Notes: a model not told the origin generated them from the letters alone. A DNA stretch of 64,000 nt from a candidate division WOR-1 bacterium RIFOXYB2_FULL_46_45 (GCA_001771585.1 MEUE01000001.1:964040-1028039); one strand, 5' to 3'; positions 8,935 through 17,689 are shown, counted from the first letter of the stretch. A program made the numbers and translations.

Positions 8935-9731
8935 AAAACAGGGTACTAACCGCTTTGATCGGGGTTCCGGTTGTCTGGGCCTGCACCTATTACGGCGGGT
9001 TGCCGTTTTTGTTTCTGGTGTTGGGAATGGCACTTACCTCCATCAACGAGTTTTATTCCTTGATGATGAAAAAAAATTATTTTCCGGCTTTTTGGGTCGG
9101 CAACGTCATTACCGTCTTTTTTATTATTTTCGCCTATTACGCCCTCAAACAAAACTGGGAGCCTGCGCACTCCGCCATTTTTACCATCGCGGCGATCATC
9201 GCCCTGGTTTCGGGAATTTTTCTGAAGCGCGAAAAAGACACTATTGTCGATGTTTCGGTAACTTTGCTTGGCATGATTTATATCGGCTGGTTTTTTTCCT
9301 ACTTCCTTTTTATCCGCAACATGACCGAACATGGCGGCTATCTTTTCTTTTTGATGCTTACCATTTGGGCCAATGACGTGGTGGCTTATTTTATCGGGAC
9401 AAAATTCGGGAGAACCAAGCTGGCTCCCTCAATCTCTCCCCGCAAGACGGTTGAAGGGGCGGTAGCCGGTTTTATTGTTTGTCTGGTTGCTTCAGCGTTA
9501 TTCAGCTGGATCGCGGAGCTCAATTTGACCCACGCGCTTATTCTGGGAGGTTTGATCGGAGTGGTGGCGGTCTTTTCCGACCTGGTTGAATCGCTGATCA
9601 AACGCGACGCGGGAGTTAAAGATTCTTCCAATCTGGTCCCGGGGCATGGCGGGGTTTTGGATCGTATGGATTCTTTTATCCTGGCCGCGCCGGTGATGTA
9701 CTATTACTTGGTCTGGGTGGTATTGAGATAA
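8931..9731 (+). CDS. cdsA: Phosphatidate cytidylyltransferase
   Basis: CdsA makes CDP-diacylglycerol at the inner membrane for phospholipid synthesis. The 266-aa protein has about seven hydrophobic segments. The C-terminal family signature is visible as SISPRKTVEGAVAG followed by SLIKRDAGVKDSSNLVPGHG and GVLDRMDS, with the catalytic Asp/His region intact. It overlaps the uppS stop by 4 nt. Confidence 0.94.
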   Translation: MKNRVLTALIGVPVVWACTYYGGLPFLFLVLGMALTSINEFYSLMMKKNYFPAFWVGNVITVFFIIFAYYALKQNWEPAHSAIFTIAAIIALVSGIFLKREKDTIVDVSVTLLGMIYIGWFFSYFLFIRNMTEHGGYLFFLMLTIWANDVVAYFIGTKFGRTKLAPSISPRKTVEGAVAGFIVCLVASALFSWIAELNLTHALILGGLIGVVAVFSDLVESLIKRDAGVKDSSNLVPGHGGVLDRMDSFILAAPVMYYYLVWVVLR

Positions 9732-9732
9732 A

Positions 9733-9766
9733 ATGACCAATGACAAATGTCAAATGACAAATAAAT
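9733..9766 (+). repeat. ATGACAAATG micro-repeat forming the nadC start
   Basis: ATGACCAATGACAAATGTCAAATGACAAAT-type sequence covers the first codons of nadC. A related run (AATGACAAATGACAAATTAC) occurs at 42967-43001, upstream of the DHS-like gene. Confidence 0.6.
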
Positions 9767-10593
9767 CGTTAAATCATTTAATAAAAAAAGCATTGGAAGA
9801 GGATGTTGGCAGTGGGGATATAACAACCAATGCGATTGTCCCGGAGAATAAAATTGCAAAAGCAAAAATAATTGCCAAAGAAGAGGGGATAATAGCCGGG
9901 CTTCCTTTGGCCAAATTGACTTATGAGGTCCTGGACAAAAAAGTTAGGTTTATTTCCAAGGTAAAAGACGGGTGCAGGGTGAAATCCGGCACAGTGATCG
10001 CGGAAATATCCGGTCCGGCGCGGGCGATTTTAACCGGAGAACGATTAGCCTTGAATTTTTTGCAGCATTTGTCCGGAATTGCGACGCTAACCAATAAGTT
10101 CAAAGCGCAAAGCTCAAAGTGCAAAAATAAGGTAGAAATATTAGACACCAGAAAGACGATGCCGTTGTGGAGAGGGGCGGAAAAGTACGCGGTGGCGTGC
10201 GGGGGAGGGACCAATCATCGGATGGGGTTGTATGATGCGATTTTAATTAAAGATAATCATATTGCGATCGCCGGCGGCATCGAAAAGGCAATATGCAAGG
10301 CGCAGGCACAGGCGCAGGCGAAGGTAAGGATAGAGGTTGAGGCAAAGAGAATCTCAGAAGTCAAAGAAGCAATTAAAATTGGGGTGGATCGGATTCTTTT
10401 GGACAATATGAATATTAAAACATTGAAGCAGGCGGTTGCCCTCTGCAAGAAGTCCAAGATTAAAACCGAAGCCTCGGGCGGGGTAAACTTAAAAAATGTC
10501 GCCGCGATCGCAAAGACCGGCGTCGATTATATTTCAATCGGGGCCCTGACCCATTCCGCGAAAGCGCTGGATATTAGTTTGATTATGTTATAA
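9733..10593 (+). CDS. nadC: Nicotinate-nucleotide diphosphorylase (quinolinate phosphoribosyltransferase)
   Basis: NadC converts quinolinate and PRPP to nicotinate mononucleotide in NAD synthesis. The protein is 286 aa from ATG 9733. The core is clear: EEDVGSGDITTNAIV, GERLALNFLQHLSGIAT, LDTRKTMP, CGGGTNHRMGLYDAILIKDNH, and a C-terminal ASGGVNLKNVAAIAKTGVD. Its N-terminus (MTNDKCQMTNK) is encoded by an ATGACAAATG-type repeat, so ATG 9754 may be the ancestral start. Two further repeat-derived patches lie inside: NKFKAQSSKCKNK (near 10096-10130) and CKAQAQAQAKVR (33-nt repeat at 10297-10329). It closes the pyrH operon. Confidence 0.95.
   Translation: MTNDKCQMTNKSLNHLIKKALEEDVGSGDITTNAIVPENKIAKAKIIAKEEGIIAGLPLAKLTYEVLDKKVRFISKVKDGCRVKSGTVIAEISGPARAILTGERLALNFLQHLSGIATLTNKFKAQSSKCKNKVEILDTRKTMPLWRGAEKYAVACGGGTNHRMGLYDAILIKDNHIAIAGGIEKAICKAQAQAQAKVRIEVEAKRISEVKEAIKIGVDRILLDNMNIKTLKQAVALCKKSKIKTEASGGVNLKNVAAIAKTGVDYISIGALTHSAKALDISLIML
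10297..10329 (+). repeat. 33-nt GGCRYA repeat, copy 3 (in nadC)
   Basis: It aligns gap-free with the other three copies but is read in a different frame (Lys-Ala-Gln-Ala-Gln-Ala-Gln-Ala-Lys), filling part of the loop/helix after the KDNH motif. Confidence 0.8.
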
Positions 10594-10631
10594 TACAGAA
10601 AACGTCAACAGCTAACGATACGTCCTATCGT
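10589..10631 (+). promoter_or_regulatory. uvrD promoter and short leader with inverted repeat
   Basis: TATAAT at 10589-10594 overlaps the nadC stop codon. The leader then contains ACGATA-CGTCC-TATCGT (10615-10631), a 6-bp inverted repeat that could be an operator or small hairpin. A GAGG ribosome-binding site follows before ATG 10654. Confidence 0.4.
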
Positions 10632-10653
10632 AAACGAAAACGAGGATAAACAA

Positions 10654-12678
10654 ATGCCCCAAGTATATAAAATAGAGCCCTCTTTTTCCCGTGAAGCGAA
10701 AAATTTCGCGATTGATTACGAAACGGAGCTAAATTCCGAACAGCTTCCGATCGTAAAAGCGGGGAAGGGGCCGATTTTAATTATTGCCGGAGCCGGTTCC
10801 GGCAAAACCCGCACCGCCACCTATCGCGTTGCTCATCTGGTTGAATCGGGGATCCCGTTGCAGAATATTCTGCTGGTCACCTTTACCAACAAAGCCAGCC
10901 GGGAGATGATTTATCGGGTGGAGGGACTGCTTAAACGTTCGCTTAACGGCCTTTGGGCCGGAACCTTCCACCATATCGGCAATTTGATCTTGAGAAAACA
11001 TGCCGACAAGCTTGGTTACTCAAAGAATTTTACGATCATGGACCGTGCCGATGCATCCGACCTGATCAGCCGCGCAATCAAAGAGGCCGGAATTAATCTT
11101 AAGGAGAAAAAATTTCCCAAAGCGGACGTGGTCCAGGATGTTTTTAGCTACATGGTCAACTCCCAGAAAGAACTGCACAAGGTGATAGAAGAAAAACATC
11201 CGCATCTTTTTGAAATGCAGGGGGAGATCAAGCGTGTCATCGATCTTTATGAGGAAACAAAGAAACAGCAAAGTTTAATGGACTTTGACGACCTCCTTTC
11301 AAAATGGCTGCAGCTTCTAACCGAACATCCGGAAGTGTTGGAAGAGTACTCCTCCCGCTTCCACTATATTTTAGTCGACGAATATCAAGACACCAATCTG
11401 GTCCAGGCGCAAGTTATCGATCTTTTGGCATCGAAGCATAGAAATCTGATGGTGGTCGGAGATGACTCACAGAGCATCTATTCCTTCCGCGCCGCCGAAT
11501 TCAAAAACATCATCGATTTTCCCAAAAAGTATACCGACTGCCGGATTTTTAAGATAGAGACCAATCATCGATCGACCCCGGAAATTCTGGCGTTAGCCAA
11601 TGACAGCATCCAAAACGCGGAGGAAAAATTTGACAAGACGCTCCGCCCGGTCAGAAATAAAGGGGTCAGTCCGGTCGTCGTCTCTTTCCGCGATGTCCAC
11701 CAGCAGGCCGCCTTTGTCGCCCAGCGGATTTTAGAGCAATATAATGAAGGGGCGAAGTTAAACGAAATCGCGATCATCTACCGTTCGCACTACCACTGTT
11801 TGGAATTGCAGATGGAATTAACCCGCCGCGGGGTTCCCTACGAGGTCCGCTCCGGCCTGCGCCTCTTTGAAGAAGCGCATATCAAAGATGTGATGAGTTA
11901 TCTGAAAGTTTTCCATAATCCTTTTGACGGCCTCTCCTGGTTCAGGATTTTGAAACTTTTGCAGAACGTGGGGCAGAAGACCGCCGAAAAGATTTGGCAC
12001 AAAATCCAAAAGACTAAAGAGCCGGTTGCCGAAATTATCAAACCGGAGATGGCCAACGAGGTCCCCAAATCGGGACAGGAAGGGTTTAAACAGCTTCAGC
12101 TCCTCTTAAAAGTTTTGGAGCGACAGCAAAGTTCTCCCTCCTCCATGATGGAGACAATTTTGGAGCACGGCTATCAAGAATATCTGCGGATGACCTATGC
12201 CAACCACTCCATGCGCCTGGAAGAACTGCAGGAGCTGGGAAATTATGCTTCGGAATACGAATCGCTCGAAAAATTTTTATCGGCGATGGCCTTGGTCGGC
12301 GGGACCAAGGCGGAAGAAATTTCAGCCGGCGGCTCATCCGAAAAGGAGGCGGTCGTTTTAACAACAGTCCATCAGGCGAAAGGGCTGGAGTGGAAGATTG
12401 TCTTTATTATCTGGCTGGCGGAGGGGCGTTTTCCGTCTTATCTTTCGTTCAACAACAAAAAGGATATTGAAGAAGAGCGCCGCCTCTTTTACGTCGCGGT
12501 GACCCGCTCAAAAGACCAGCTTTACCTGGCCTATCCGATCACTTACCAATCCCGTGAGGGGAATATTGTAATGAAGGCCTCGCGTTTTATCAAAGAAGTT
12601 TCGGAACACCGCTACCAAAAGTGGCTGATAGAAGACGAGCTGGGGCTGAATGAGGATGATGTGGAGGTTTGGGATTGA
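10654..12678 (+). CDS. UvrD/PcrA-type superfamily 1 DNA helicase
   Basis: This is an ATP-dependent 3'-5' helicase for DNA repair or replication, 674 aa. The motifs run in order: Q-motif LNSEQLPIVKA, Walker A AGAGSGKTRTA (about residue 47), motif Ia LVTFTNKASREM, Walker B LVDEYQDTN, motif III VGDDSQSIYSFR, motif IV ETNHRST, motif V TVHQAKGLEWKIVFI and motif VI VAVTRSKDQLYLA. The C-terminal tail ends at DDVEVWD without a long extension. The start at ATG 10654 has a GAGG upstream. The family call is firm, but the choice among UvrD, PcrA and Rep is open. Confidence 0.92.
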   Translation: MPQVYKIEPSFSREAKNFAIDYETELNSEQLPIVKAGKGPILIIAGAGSGKTRTATYRVAHLVESGIPLQNILLVTFTNKASREMIYRVEGLLKRSLNGLWAGTFHHIGNLILRKHADKLGYSKNFTIMDRADASDLISRAIKEAGINLKEKKFPKADVVQDVFSYMVNSQKELHKVIEEKHPHLFEMQGEIKRVIDLYEETKKQQSLMDFDDLLSKWLQLLTEHPEVLEEYSSRFHYILVDEYQDTNLVQAQVIDLLASKHRNLMVVGDDSQSIYSFRAAEFKNIIDFPKKYTDCRIFKIETNHRSTPEILALANDSIQNAEEKFDKTLRPVRNKGVSPVVVSFRDVHQQAAFVAQRILEQYNEGAKLNEIAIIYRSHYHCLELQMELTRRGVPYEVRSGLRLFEEAHIKDVMSYLKVFHNPFDGLSWFRILKLLQNVGQKTAEKIWHKIQKTKEPVAEIIKPEMANEVPKSGQEGFKQLQLLLKVLERQQSSPSSMMETILEHGYQEYLRMTYANHSMRLEELQELGNYASEYESLEKFLSAMALVGGTKAEEISAGGSSEKEAVVLTTVHQAKGLEWKIVFIIWLAEGRFPSYLSFNNKKDIEEERRLFYVAVTRSKDQLYLAYPITYQSREGNIVMKASRFIKEVSEHRYQKWLIEDELGLNEDDVEVWD

Positions 12679-12707
12679 AAACAGATCACGTCTTTGCTGT
12701 TCCGCAA

Positions 12708-13442
12708 CTACTGACCAAGTTCATATCCCGTTCTTATCATACTTTCCAAAAAGGTTGTTGCATCTTCTTCGGGCAATTTAAACATTACTCCGCTTAAGCG
12801 GTCGTGGAGCATTAATTGCCTAATATTTGAACAATTTATTTGCATTGCCCTATTATTGCGGACCATGTCCGGAGCATCATAATAAACAAACGGAGTATCA
12901 GGATGATCTTCTTGATTTAATGGGTTAATCCAATCTAACCTGCTTCCCTGATCACACACTAAAATCACTTGCCTATGCCAATCTCTTGGCAAATCTCGAT
13001 TCTGATTACCACGAAATAAATTGCTCCACATATATATCACAGAGAGTCCCGCCGAAATTATTCTTTCTGTCGCATTCAATACACTACGACTATCGGCTTT
13101 TTCAAGCGCACAATCACCAACGAGAAAATATCTGCAGCCGGATGAAATGACCGTGTCAAGGGGGTCCATTTGGCCAAACAGTGTGTTGGTTGGGAGAATG
13201 TTATAAGTTCCAATAGAGACAAAATCGCTCCCTTCCGCCATTCTTGCCATCCTATCAGCTAACACAGGGGGAGAAAAAATCACAAGGTGAGCGTTCTCTC
13301 TTTTTATTTTTTTTATATTTTTTTCGTCTAAAGCGAGAGACGAGGCCGATCGAACAATCGATTCGGCCGCAGGTTTCCCGATATTCCCGGGCATAACCGC
13401 GACCATTAACTTTATTCGTCCAATGTTTCCCACGGCTGACAT
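12708..13442 (-). CDS. Degenerate triosephosphate-isomerase-like protein
   Basis: The 244-aa protein shows a TIM-barrel pattern like TpiA but without its active site. SDFVSIGTYNILPTNTLFGQ corresponds to the IGAQN...GAFTGE strand-loop. SSGCRYFLVGDCALEK corresponds to the GV.YVIVGHSERR motif, with the catalytic His replaced by Asp. SAGLSVIYMW matches the next strand. AMQINCSNIRQLML and LSGVMFKLPEEDATTFLESM match the C-terminal GGSVKPDN/DGALVGGASL region. The catalytic Lys and Glu positions are also not recognisable, so glycolytic activity is not expected. It has its own sigma-28-like promoter (13517-13544) and points against uvrD. The relationship is my motif alignment. Confidence 0.6.
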   Translation of the reverse strand: MSAVGNIGRIKLMVAVMPGNIGKPAAESIVRSASSLALDEKNIKKIKRENAHLVIFSPPVLADRMARMAEGSDFVSIGTYNILPTNTLFGQMDPLDTVISSGCRYFLVGDCALEKADSRSVLNATERIISAGLSVIYMWSNLFRGNQNRDLPRDWHRQVILVCDQGSRLDWINPLNQEDHPDTPFVYYDAPDMVRNNRAMQINCSNIRQLMLHDRLSGVMFKLPEEDATTFLESMIRTGYELGQ

Positions 13443-13516
13443 AATTTGCGAACCTCCTTTTATGCTCGGTCTAACGTACTCGTGCTTTCCCAGCCTAACC
13501 TATGCCCTCCCGATAA

Positions 13517-13544
13517 GTTATCTTCATTGTTTTTGGGAAATTTC
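13517..13544 (-). promoter_or_regulatory. GAAATTT-N14-AGATAAC promoter element
   Basis: On the minus strand, GAAATTT (13544-13538) and AGATAAC (13523-13517) are 14 nt apart, upstream of the TIM-like orphan. It lies back to back with the ychF promoter. Confidence 0.6.
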
Positions 13545-13558
13545 AGGTTGTTTTGGGT

Positions 13559-13564
13559 TATAAT
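13559..13564 (+). promoter_or_regulatory. -10 box of ychF, leaderless spacing
   Basis: TATAAT ends 5 nt before the ychF ATG at 13570, and no Shine-Dalgarno is present. Confidence 0.5.
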
Positions 13565-13569
13565 AAATC

Positions 13570-14571
13570 ATGAGCTTCTCATTCGGTATAATCGGCCTTC
13601 CCAATGTAGGCAAGTCGACTTTATTTAATGCTTTGTCTTCTGCCCATGCAGAAGCCTCCAATTATCCTTTTTGCACAATTGATCCAAATGTCGGAGTTGT
13701 CGAAGTCCCGGATGAACGTTTAGAAAAAATCCAAAAAGAGGCCGGTTCTGCAAAAGCGGTCCCTACTATTATAGAATTCCACGATATTGCCGGGCTGGTC
13801 AAGGGAGCGAGCAAGGGGGAGGGGTTGGGCAACCAGTTTTTGGGGCATATTAGGAATGTTGACGCCATAATCCATGTTGTCCGCTGTTTCCCCGATCCAA
13901 ATGTCATTCATGTTTCCGGCAAAGTTGATCCAAAAGCAGATATTGAAATAATTCAGGCCGAATTGGCATTGGCAGACCTTGCTACGGTTGAAAAACAGCT
14001 GGAAAGAGCCAAAACCGCCGCCAAGGGTGGAGATAAGAAGATTTTAAGAGAAGTCGAGGAGTTGGAAAAACTAAAAGATGGGTTGGAAAAGGGTATAGGG
14101 TATGGGGGTTGGGGGTTAGATTTATTAACGAGTAAGCCGGTTTTATATTTAGCCAATGTTGACGAATCGGGAAACAAGGATCAAGTTGCAATAATCGAAG
14201 AGATTGCCAAAAAAGAAAACACCAAGGTTGTTGCCGTTTGTGCAAAGCTGGAGGCGGAAGTTAAGGAGCTTTCTTCCGATGAAGCGAAAGAATTCCTAAA
14301 GGAAATAGGGAGTGCGGAATCCGGAGTGCGTAAGTTTATTAAAGCAAGTTATAAATTATTGGATTTAATCACATTCTTTACCGCGAATAAGAAAGAATGC
14401 CGCGCCTGGACGCTCAAAAGAGGATTGACCGCCTACGATGCCGCCGGCAAAGTGCACACCGACATGCAAAGGGGCTTCATTTCTGCCGAAGTAGCCGGAA
14501 ACCCGAAAACGGTCGGCCGGGACTATATTGTTCAGGATGGCGATTTACTTCTATTCAGATTTAATGTATAA
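13570..14571 (+). CDS. ychF: Redox-regulated ATPase / OBG-family GTPase-like YchF
   Basis: YchF is a ribosome-associated P-loop NTPase that prefers ATP. The 333-aa protein has Walker A GLPNVGKSTLFNAL, switch region DIAGLVKGASKGEGLGNQF, and ANVDES in place of the G4 NKxD motif. The C-terminal TGS domain ends in DGDLLLFRFNV. Before the TSKPVLYLANV strand there is an unusual Gly/Trp-rich insert, GIGYGGWGL, encoded by four 7-nt tandem units at 14091-14118. It is somewhat shorter than the usual 360 aa. Confidence 0.95.
   Translation: MSFSFGIIGLPNVGKSTLFNALSSAHAEASNYPFCTIDPNVGVVEVPDERLEKIQKEAGSAKAVPTIIEFHDIAGLVKGASKGEGLGNQFLGHIRNVDAIIHVVRCFPDPNVIHVSGKVDPKADIEIIQAELALADLATVEKQLERAKTAAKGGDKKILREVEELEKLKDGLEKGIGYGGWGLDLLTSKPVLYLANVDESGNKDQVAIIEEIAKKENTKVVAVCAKLEAEVKELSSDEAKEFLKEIGSAESGVRKFIKASYKLLDLITFFTANKKECRAWTLKRGLTAYDAAGKVHTDMQRGFISAEVAGNPKTVGRDYIVQDGDLLLFRFNV
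14091..14118 (+). repeat. Tandem heptamer repeat inside ychF
   Basis: Four consecutive 7-mers: GGGTATA, GGGTATG, GGGGTTG, GGGGTTA. The run is 28 nt, not a multiple of three, yet the gene frame is intact on both sides. Confidence 0.7.
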
Positions 14572-14599
14572 TTAAGGATAAGAATAGGAGGAAATTGCA

Positions 14600-14950
14600 T
14601 TGAAAGATTATGAAGCGCTCTGTATTTTGAACCCGACCCTGTCCGAAGAAAAAATTGACACTATCATCTCCCGCCTGGAGAAGCGGATCACCGACCACCA
14701 GGGAGAGATCGTAAAAGTTACCAAGCAAGGGGTAAAAAAACTTGCTTTCACTTTTTCCAGGTACAAAAAATTAAAAGACGGCTTTTTCCTGTTGGTTGAA
14801 TTTAAAGGCATCGGTACGACTCCTGAGGCGTTGATTTCCCTTTTGAGGATCCAGGAAGAAGTTTTGCGCCATATTGTGGTCGCGAAAGAAGCGGGAACGG
14901 AGCTTGAGGCCCAGATCGTTCCCGAGGAACCTGCCGGTGGCCAGCTTTAA
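14600..14950 (+). CDS. rpsF: Ribosomal protein S6
   Basis: S6 binds S18 in the platform of the 30S subunit. The 116-aa protein starts with MKDYEALCILNP, a standard S6 N-terminus, and has VKKLAFTFSRYKKLKDGFFLLVEF. The start codon is TTG at 14600, set by AGGAGG at 14586-14591 with an 8-nt spacer; there is no nearby in-frame ATG. It heads the cluster rpsF-ssb-ssb-rpsR-rplI. Confidence 0.95.
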   Translation: MKDYEALCILNPTLSEEKIDTIISRLEKRITDHQGEIVKVTKQGVKKLAFTFSRYKKLKDGFFLLVEFKGIGTTPEALISLLRIQEEVLRHIVVAKEAGTELEAQIVPEEPAGGQL

Positions 14951-15320
14951 CCGTATTATATTGATAGGAGAGCTGGTCGGCAACCCCGAATCGCGTTCTT
15001 CAATGGAAGGTTCGGCTTTAACCAAATTTAAACTCTCGGTCACGCGGCCGGGAGGGGTCGGGAACGACTTGATCGACGTAGTAGCCTGGCGAGACCAGGC
15101 CGAAGCGGCCAGTCAGAACTTTAAGCAGGGGGACCTGGTCCTGGTTGAGGGAAAAATCCAGGTCCGCAGTTTTCAAAATCAGGCGGGGGAGAGGAACTGG
15201 GCGACCGAAGTGGTGGCCAATAAGGTCCAGTTGTTTGGAGGGAAAAAGGTTTCCGCTCCGGCCGCGGTAAGTTCCGGAACCGAAGTGGAAGAGCTCCCGG
15301 AGGACGACCTTCCGTTTTAA
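14937..15320 (+). CDS. ssb: Single-stranded DNA-binding protein, first copy
   Basis: This is an OB-fold ssDNA-binding protein of 127 aa from GTG 14937 (VASFNRIILIGELVG), overlapping the end of rpsF. It ends in the acidic tip DDLPF, the SSB-interactome hook. ALTKFKLSVTRP and DLIDVVAWRDQAE correspond to OB strands. The tail before DDLPF is short. A second ssb starts 5 nt downstream; the two share fold and order but differ strongly in sequence. Confidence 0.9.
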   Translation: MASFNRIILIGELVGNPESRSSMEGSALTKFKLSVTRPGGVGNDLIDVVAWRDQAEAASQNFKQGDLVLVEGKIQVRSFQNQAGERNWATEVVANKVQLFGGKKVSAPAAVSSGTEVEELPEDDLPF

Positions 15321-15324
15321 TTTT

Positions 15325-15705
15325 ATGTACAACAAAGTCTTTTTAATCGGCAATTTGGTTCGTGATCCCGAACTGCGTTACACCCCTTCGGGACTGCCGG
15401 TCTGCAAATTTGTTCTCGCGGTCAACCGCCAGAAGAAAAAAGACGGAGGGGAACAGGAGTGCGACTTTATCAATGTCGTTACCTGGAGGCGTTTGGCGGA
15501 GATCTGCGGAGAATATCTGAAGAAGGGGCGTCCGGCGGCGATTGAAGGATATTTACAAATAAGGCCGTATAAAGACAAGGCCGGCAAAGAGCGCACTTTT
15601 ACCGAAGTGGTTGCCGACAACATGCAAATGCTCGGAACCAGGCCAAAAGAAGGGACCGCTTCTTCCGGGACAGAAAAGAAGGCGGAAGAAGAGACCCCGT
15701 TTTAA
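15325..15705 (+). CDS. ssb: Single-stranded DNA-binding protein, second copy
   Basis: The 126-aa OB-fold protein has MYNKVFLIGNLVRDPELRYT, CDFINVVTWRRLAEICGEYL and KERTFTEVVADNMQML, which is closer to textbook SSB than the preceding copy. It ends EEETPF, a slightly altered but still acidic/Pro-Phe interaction tip. It occupies the usual ssb position directly before rpsR. The tandem arrangement suggests one copy may serve replication and the other repair or uptake; this is inference. Confidence 0.92.
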   Translation: MYNKVFLIGNLVRDPELRYTPSGLPVCKFVLAVNRQKKKDGGEQECDFINVVTWRRLAEICGEYLKKGRPAAIEGYLQIRPYKDKAGKERTFTEVVADNMQMLGTRPKEGTASSGTEKKAEEETPF

Positions 15706-15723
15706 CAAGGAGGAAACTAAGGG

Positions 15724-16008
15724 ATGGAGAGAAGAAAAAGAGACCGGGACAATAAACGGGACAATAAACGGGACAACAATCGGGAGAAAAAGCCGTTTGC
15801 CAAAAAGAGGAGAAAGAAACCTTGCTTGCTTTGCGAAGGGAAGACGGTTGAATACCGCGATCTTCCGGTGGTCCGGCGCTTTATTTCCGACCGCGGAAAG
15901 ATTTTGCCCCCCCGCAACACCGGCTGCTGCGCCAAGCACCAGCGGACAGTGACCAAAGTGATCAAAATGGCGCGCCAGGCGGGCTTGATCCCCTATACTG
16001 TCGACTAG
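15724..16008 (+). CDS. rpsR: Ribosomal protein S18
   Basis: The 94-aa protein is the S6 partner in the 30S platform. The core CLLCEGKTVEYRD and GCCAKHQRTVTKVIKMARQAGLIPY retains four Cys/His positions, as in zinc-binding (C+) S18. The N-terminus is extended by a basic RDNKRDNKRDNN tract from a 12-nt tandem repeat (around 15746-15782). ATG 15724 follows AAGGAGG. Confidence 0.94.
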   Translation: MERRKRDRDNKRDNKRDNNREKKPFAKKRRKKPCLLCEGKTVEYRDLPVVRRFISDRGKILPPRNTGCCAKHQRTVTKVIKMARQAGLIPYTVD

Positions 16009-16022
16009 AGAGGAGAATTTTG

Positions 16023-16448
16023 ATGAAAGTTATAATGTTTGAAGACGATACGGTAAAAGAAGTTAAAGACGGCTACGCCAGGAATTATTTACTGCCGCAG
16101 AAGCTGGCGGTTTTGGCAACGGAGCAGGCGATCAAGCGGATGGAAAAAAAGAAGATCGAAAAGGCGTCCCAAATAGCCGAAAACGAAGCCAAAGCGAAAG
16201 AACAGGCCGCGGTAATTTCGGCCTTGACCGTGACGCTCAAAGCCGATGCCGGTGAAAAAGACAAGCTCTTTGGCGCGATCGGGAGCAAGGAAATTGCCGA
16301 GGCGCTTAAAGGCCAGCACGGGATTGAAGTGGACAAGAGGAAAATCGTTCTAACTCAGCCGATAAAACTGTTGGGCGAATCCAAAGTTCAAATCAAGCTT
16401 TTTCCCAAAGTTTCCGCGCAACTCACGGTTGTGGTAAACCGCAAATAG
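16023..16448 (+). CDS. rplI: Ribosomal protein L9
   Basis: L9 is an elongated 50S protein near L1. The 141-aa protein has the N-terminal KDGYARNYLLPQKLAVLAT motif, the long central helix, and the C-terminal domain with LFGAIGSKEIAEAL. The start is ATG 16023 after GAGAGGAG; a TTG one codon upstream is less likely. uvrC follows 8 nt downstream. Confidence 0.95.
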   Translation: MKVIMFEDDTVKEVKDGYARNYLLPQKLAVLATEQAIKRMEKKKIEKASQIAENEAKAKEQAAVISALTVTLKADAGEKDKLFGAIGSKEIAEALKGQHGIEVDKRKIVLTQPIKLLGESKVQIKLFPKVSAQLTVVVNRK

Positions 16449-16456
16449 CCCTTAGC

Positions 16457-17689
16457 ATGCGCTTTCCGGACGCCCCCGGAGTTTACCTTTTCAAAGACAA
16501 AGCCGGAACGGTTATCTATGTCGGCAAGGCCAAATCGCTAAAGAAAAGGGTTGCTTCTTATTTTTCTAAACCGGCAATTGATCCCAAAGTCGCCCGCCTT
16601 TTGGAACAATATAAAACTATCGAATATCGGACGGCAAAAAACGAACTGGCCGCTTTTCTCTTGGAACGAGAATTGATCAAAAAACACGCTCCCCGCTTCA
16701 ACATTCAATATTCCGACGACAAGCAGTATCCCTACATCAAACTGACAATCAATGAAGAATGGCCGCGGCTTACGGTGGTCAGGAAAAAAGAGGACGACGG
16801 GGCGGAATATTTTGGGCCGTTTGAAGCACGGGCGGTTAAAGAGACCCTGCGGCAGGTAAAAAGGATCTTCCCGATCCGCTGGTGCAAAAAATTCAGGAAG
16901 AGGAAGCAGCCGTGTTTGTATTATCATCTGAAACAATGCCTCTCTCCGTGCACCGGAAAAATTAATCGCAGGGCCTATTTAAATTTATGCAAAGCGGTCT
17001 CCTCCTATCTGGGCGGAGACATCAATCGAACAATCTTGCGGCTTGAAGCGGAAATGCGGCGCGCCTCCGCCGAAAAAAACTTTGAATATGCGGCCAAAAT
17101 CAGGGACCGGATCAAAAACTTGAACCGTTTTATGCAGGGAGTAAAAAGGAACGAACTTACCGATCCGTATTTGGCGGTGACGGCACTTCAAGAAGCTTTA
17201 TCACTTGCTGTTCCTCCCGATCGGATTGAGGCCTTTGACATCTCAAATATCATGGGGGAAGCAATCGTCGCTTCGATGGTGGCTTTTGAACGCGGGATGC
17301 CCAAAAAATCGGACTATCGGCGCTTTAAAATACGAAGATTAAAGGGAAAGGCCAATGATGTTTTAGCCATTAACGAGGTCGTTTCACGCCGCTACACCGG
17401 AACACTAAAAGATAAGCTACCTAAACCGAATTTGGTTTTGATTGATGGCGGGATCGCGCAGGTCAACTCTGCCAAGTCGGCCTTGAATGCCGCCGGGCTT
17501 TCCGGCCTCCCCGTCATCGGGCTGGCAAAGAGGGAAGAAGAGCTCTTTTGGCCCGGTAAAAATGTCCCGTTGAAACTGAGAAAAGACTCTTCCGCGCTTC
17601 AGCTGCTCCAGCGCCTCCGCGACGAGGCGCACCGCTTCGCGGTGGGGTATCATCGAATTGTCAGAGGGAAAAAAGAAATTATTTTTTAA
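16457..17689 (+). CDS. uvrC: Excinuclease ABC subunit C, short form
   Basis: UvrC makes the dual incisions in nucleotide excision repair. The 410-aa protein contains the GIY-YIG nuclease ([25 protein letters not shown]), the CLSPCTG region, the UVR helix pair, and the RNase H-like nuclease ([32 protein letters not shown]). It ends right after this domain: the C-terminal tandem helix-hairpin-helix of standard UvrC (about 600 aa) is absent and the middle is shorter. The stop is genuine in this frame and not obviously a frameshift. The last 11 nt overlap ilvC, which is convergent. Confidence 0.93.
   Translation: MRFPDAPGVYLFKDKAGTVIYVGKAKSLKKRVASYFSKPAIDPKVARLLEQYKTIEYRTAKNELAAFLLERELIKKHAPRFNIQYSDDKQYPYIKLTINEEWPRLTVVRKKEDDGAEYFGPFEARAVKETLRQVKRIFPIRWCKKFRKRKQPCLYYHLKQCLSPCTGKINRRAYLNLCKAVSSYLGGDINRTILRLEAEMRRASAEKNFEYAAKIRDRIKNLNRFMQGVKRNELTDPYLAVTALQEALSLAVPPDRIEAFDISNIMGEAIVASMVAFERGMPKKSDYRRFKIRRLKGKANDVLAINEVVSRRYTGTLKDKLPKPNLVLIDGGIAQVNSAKSALNAAGLSGLPVIGLAKREEELFWPGKNVPLKLRKDSSALQLLQRLRDEAHRFAVGYHRIVRGKKEIIF

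Noticed and set aside
13530..13564. GAAATTT on the plus strand as part of the ychF promoter
   Set aside because: AAATTTC/GAAATTT is partly palindromic, and no GATA box lies 14 nt downstream on the plus strand; ychF has a plain TATAAT instead.
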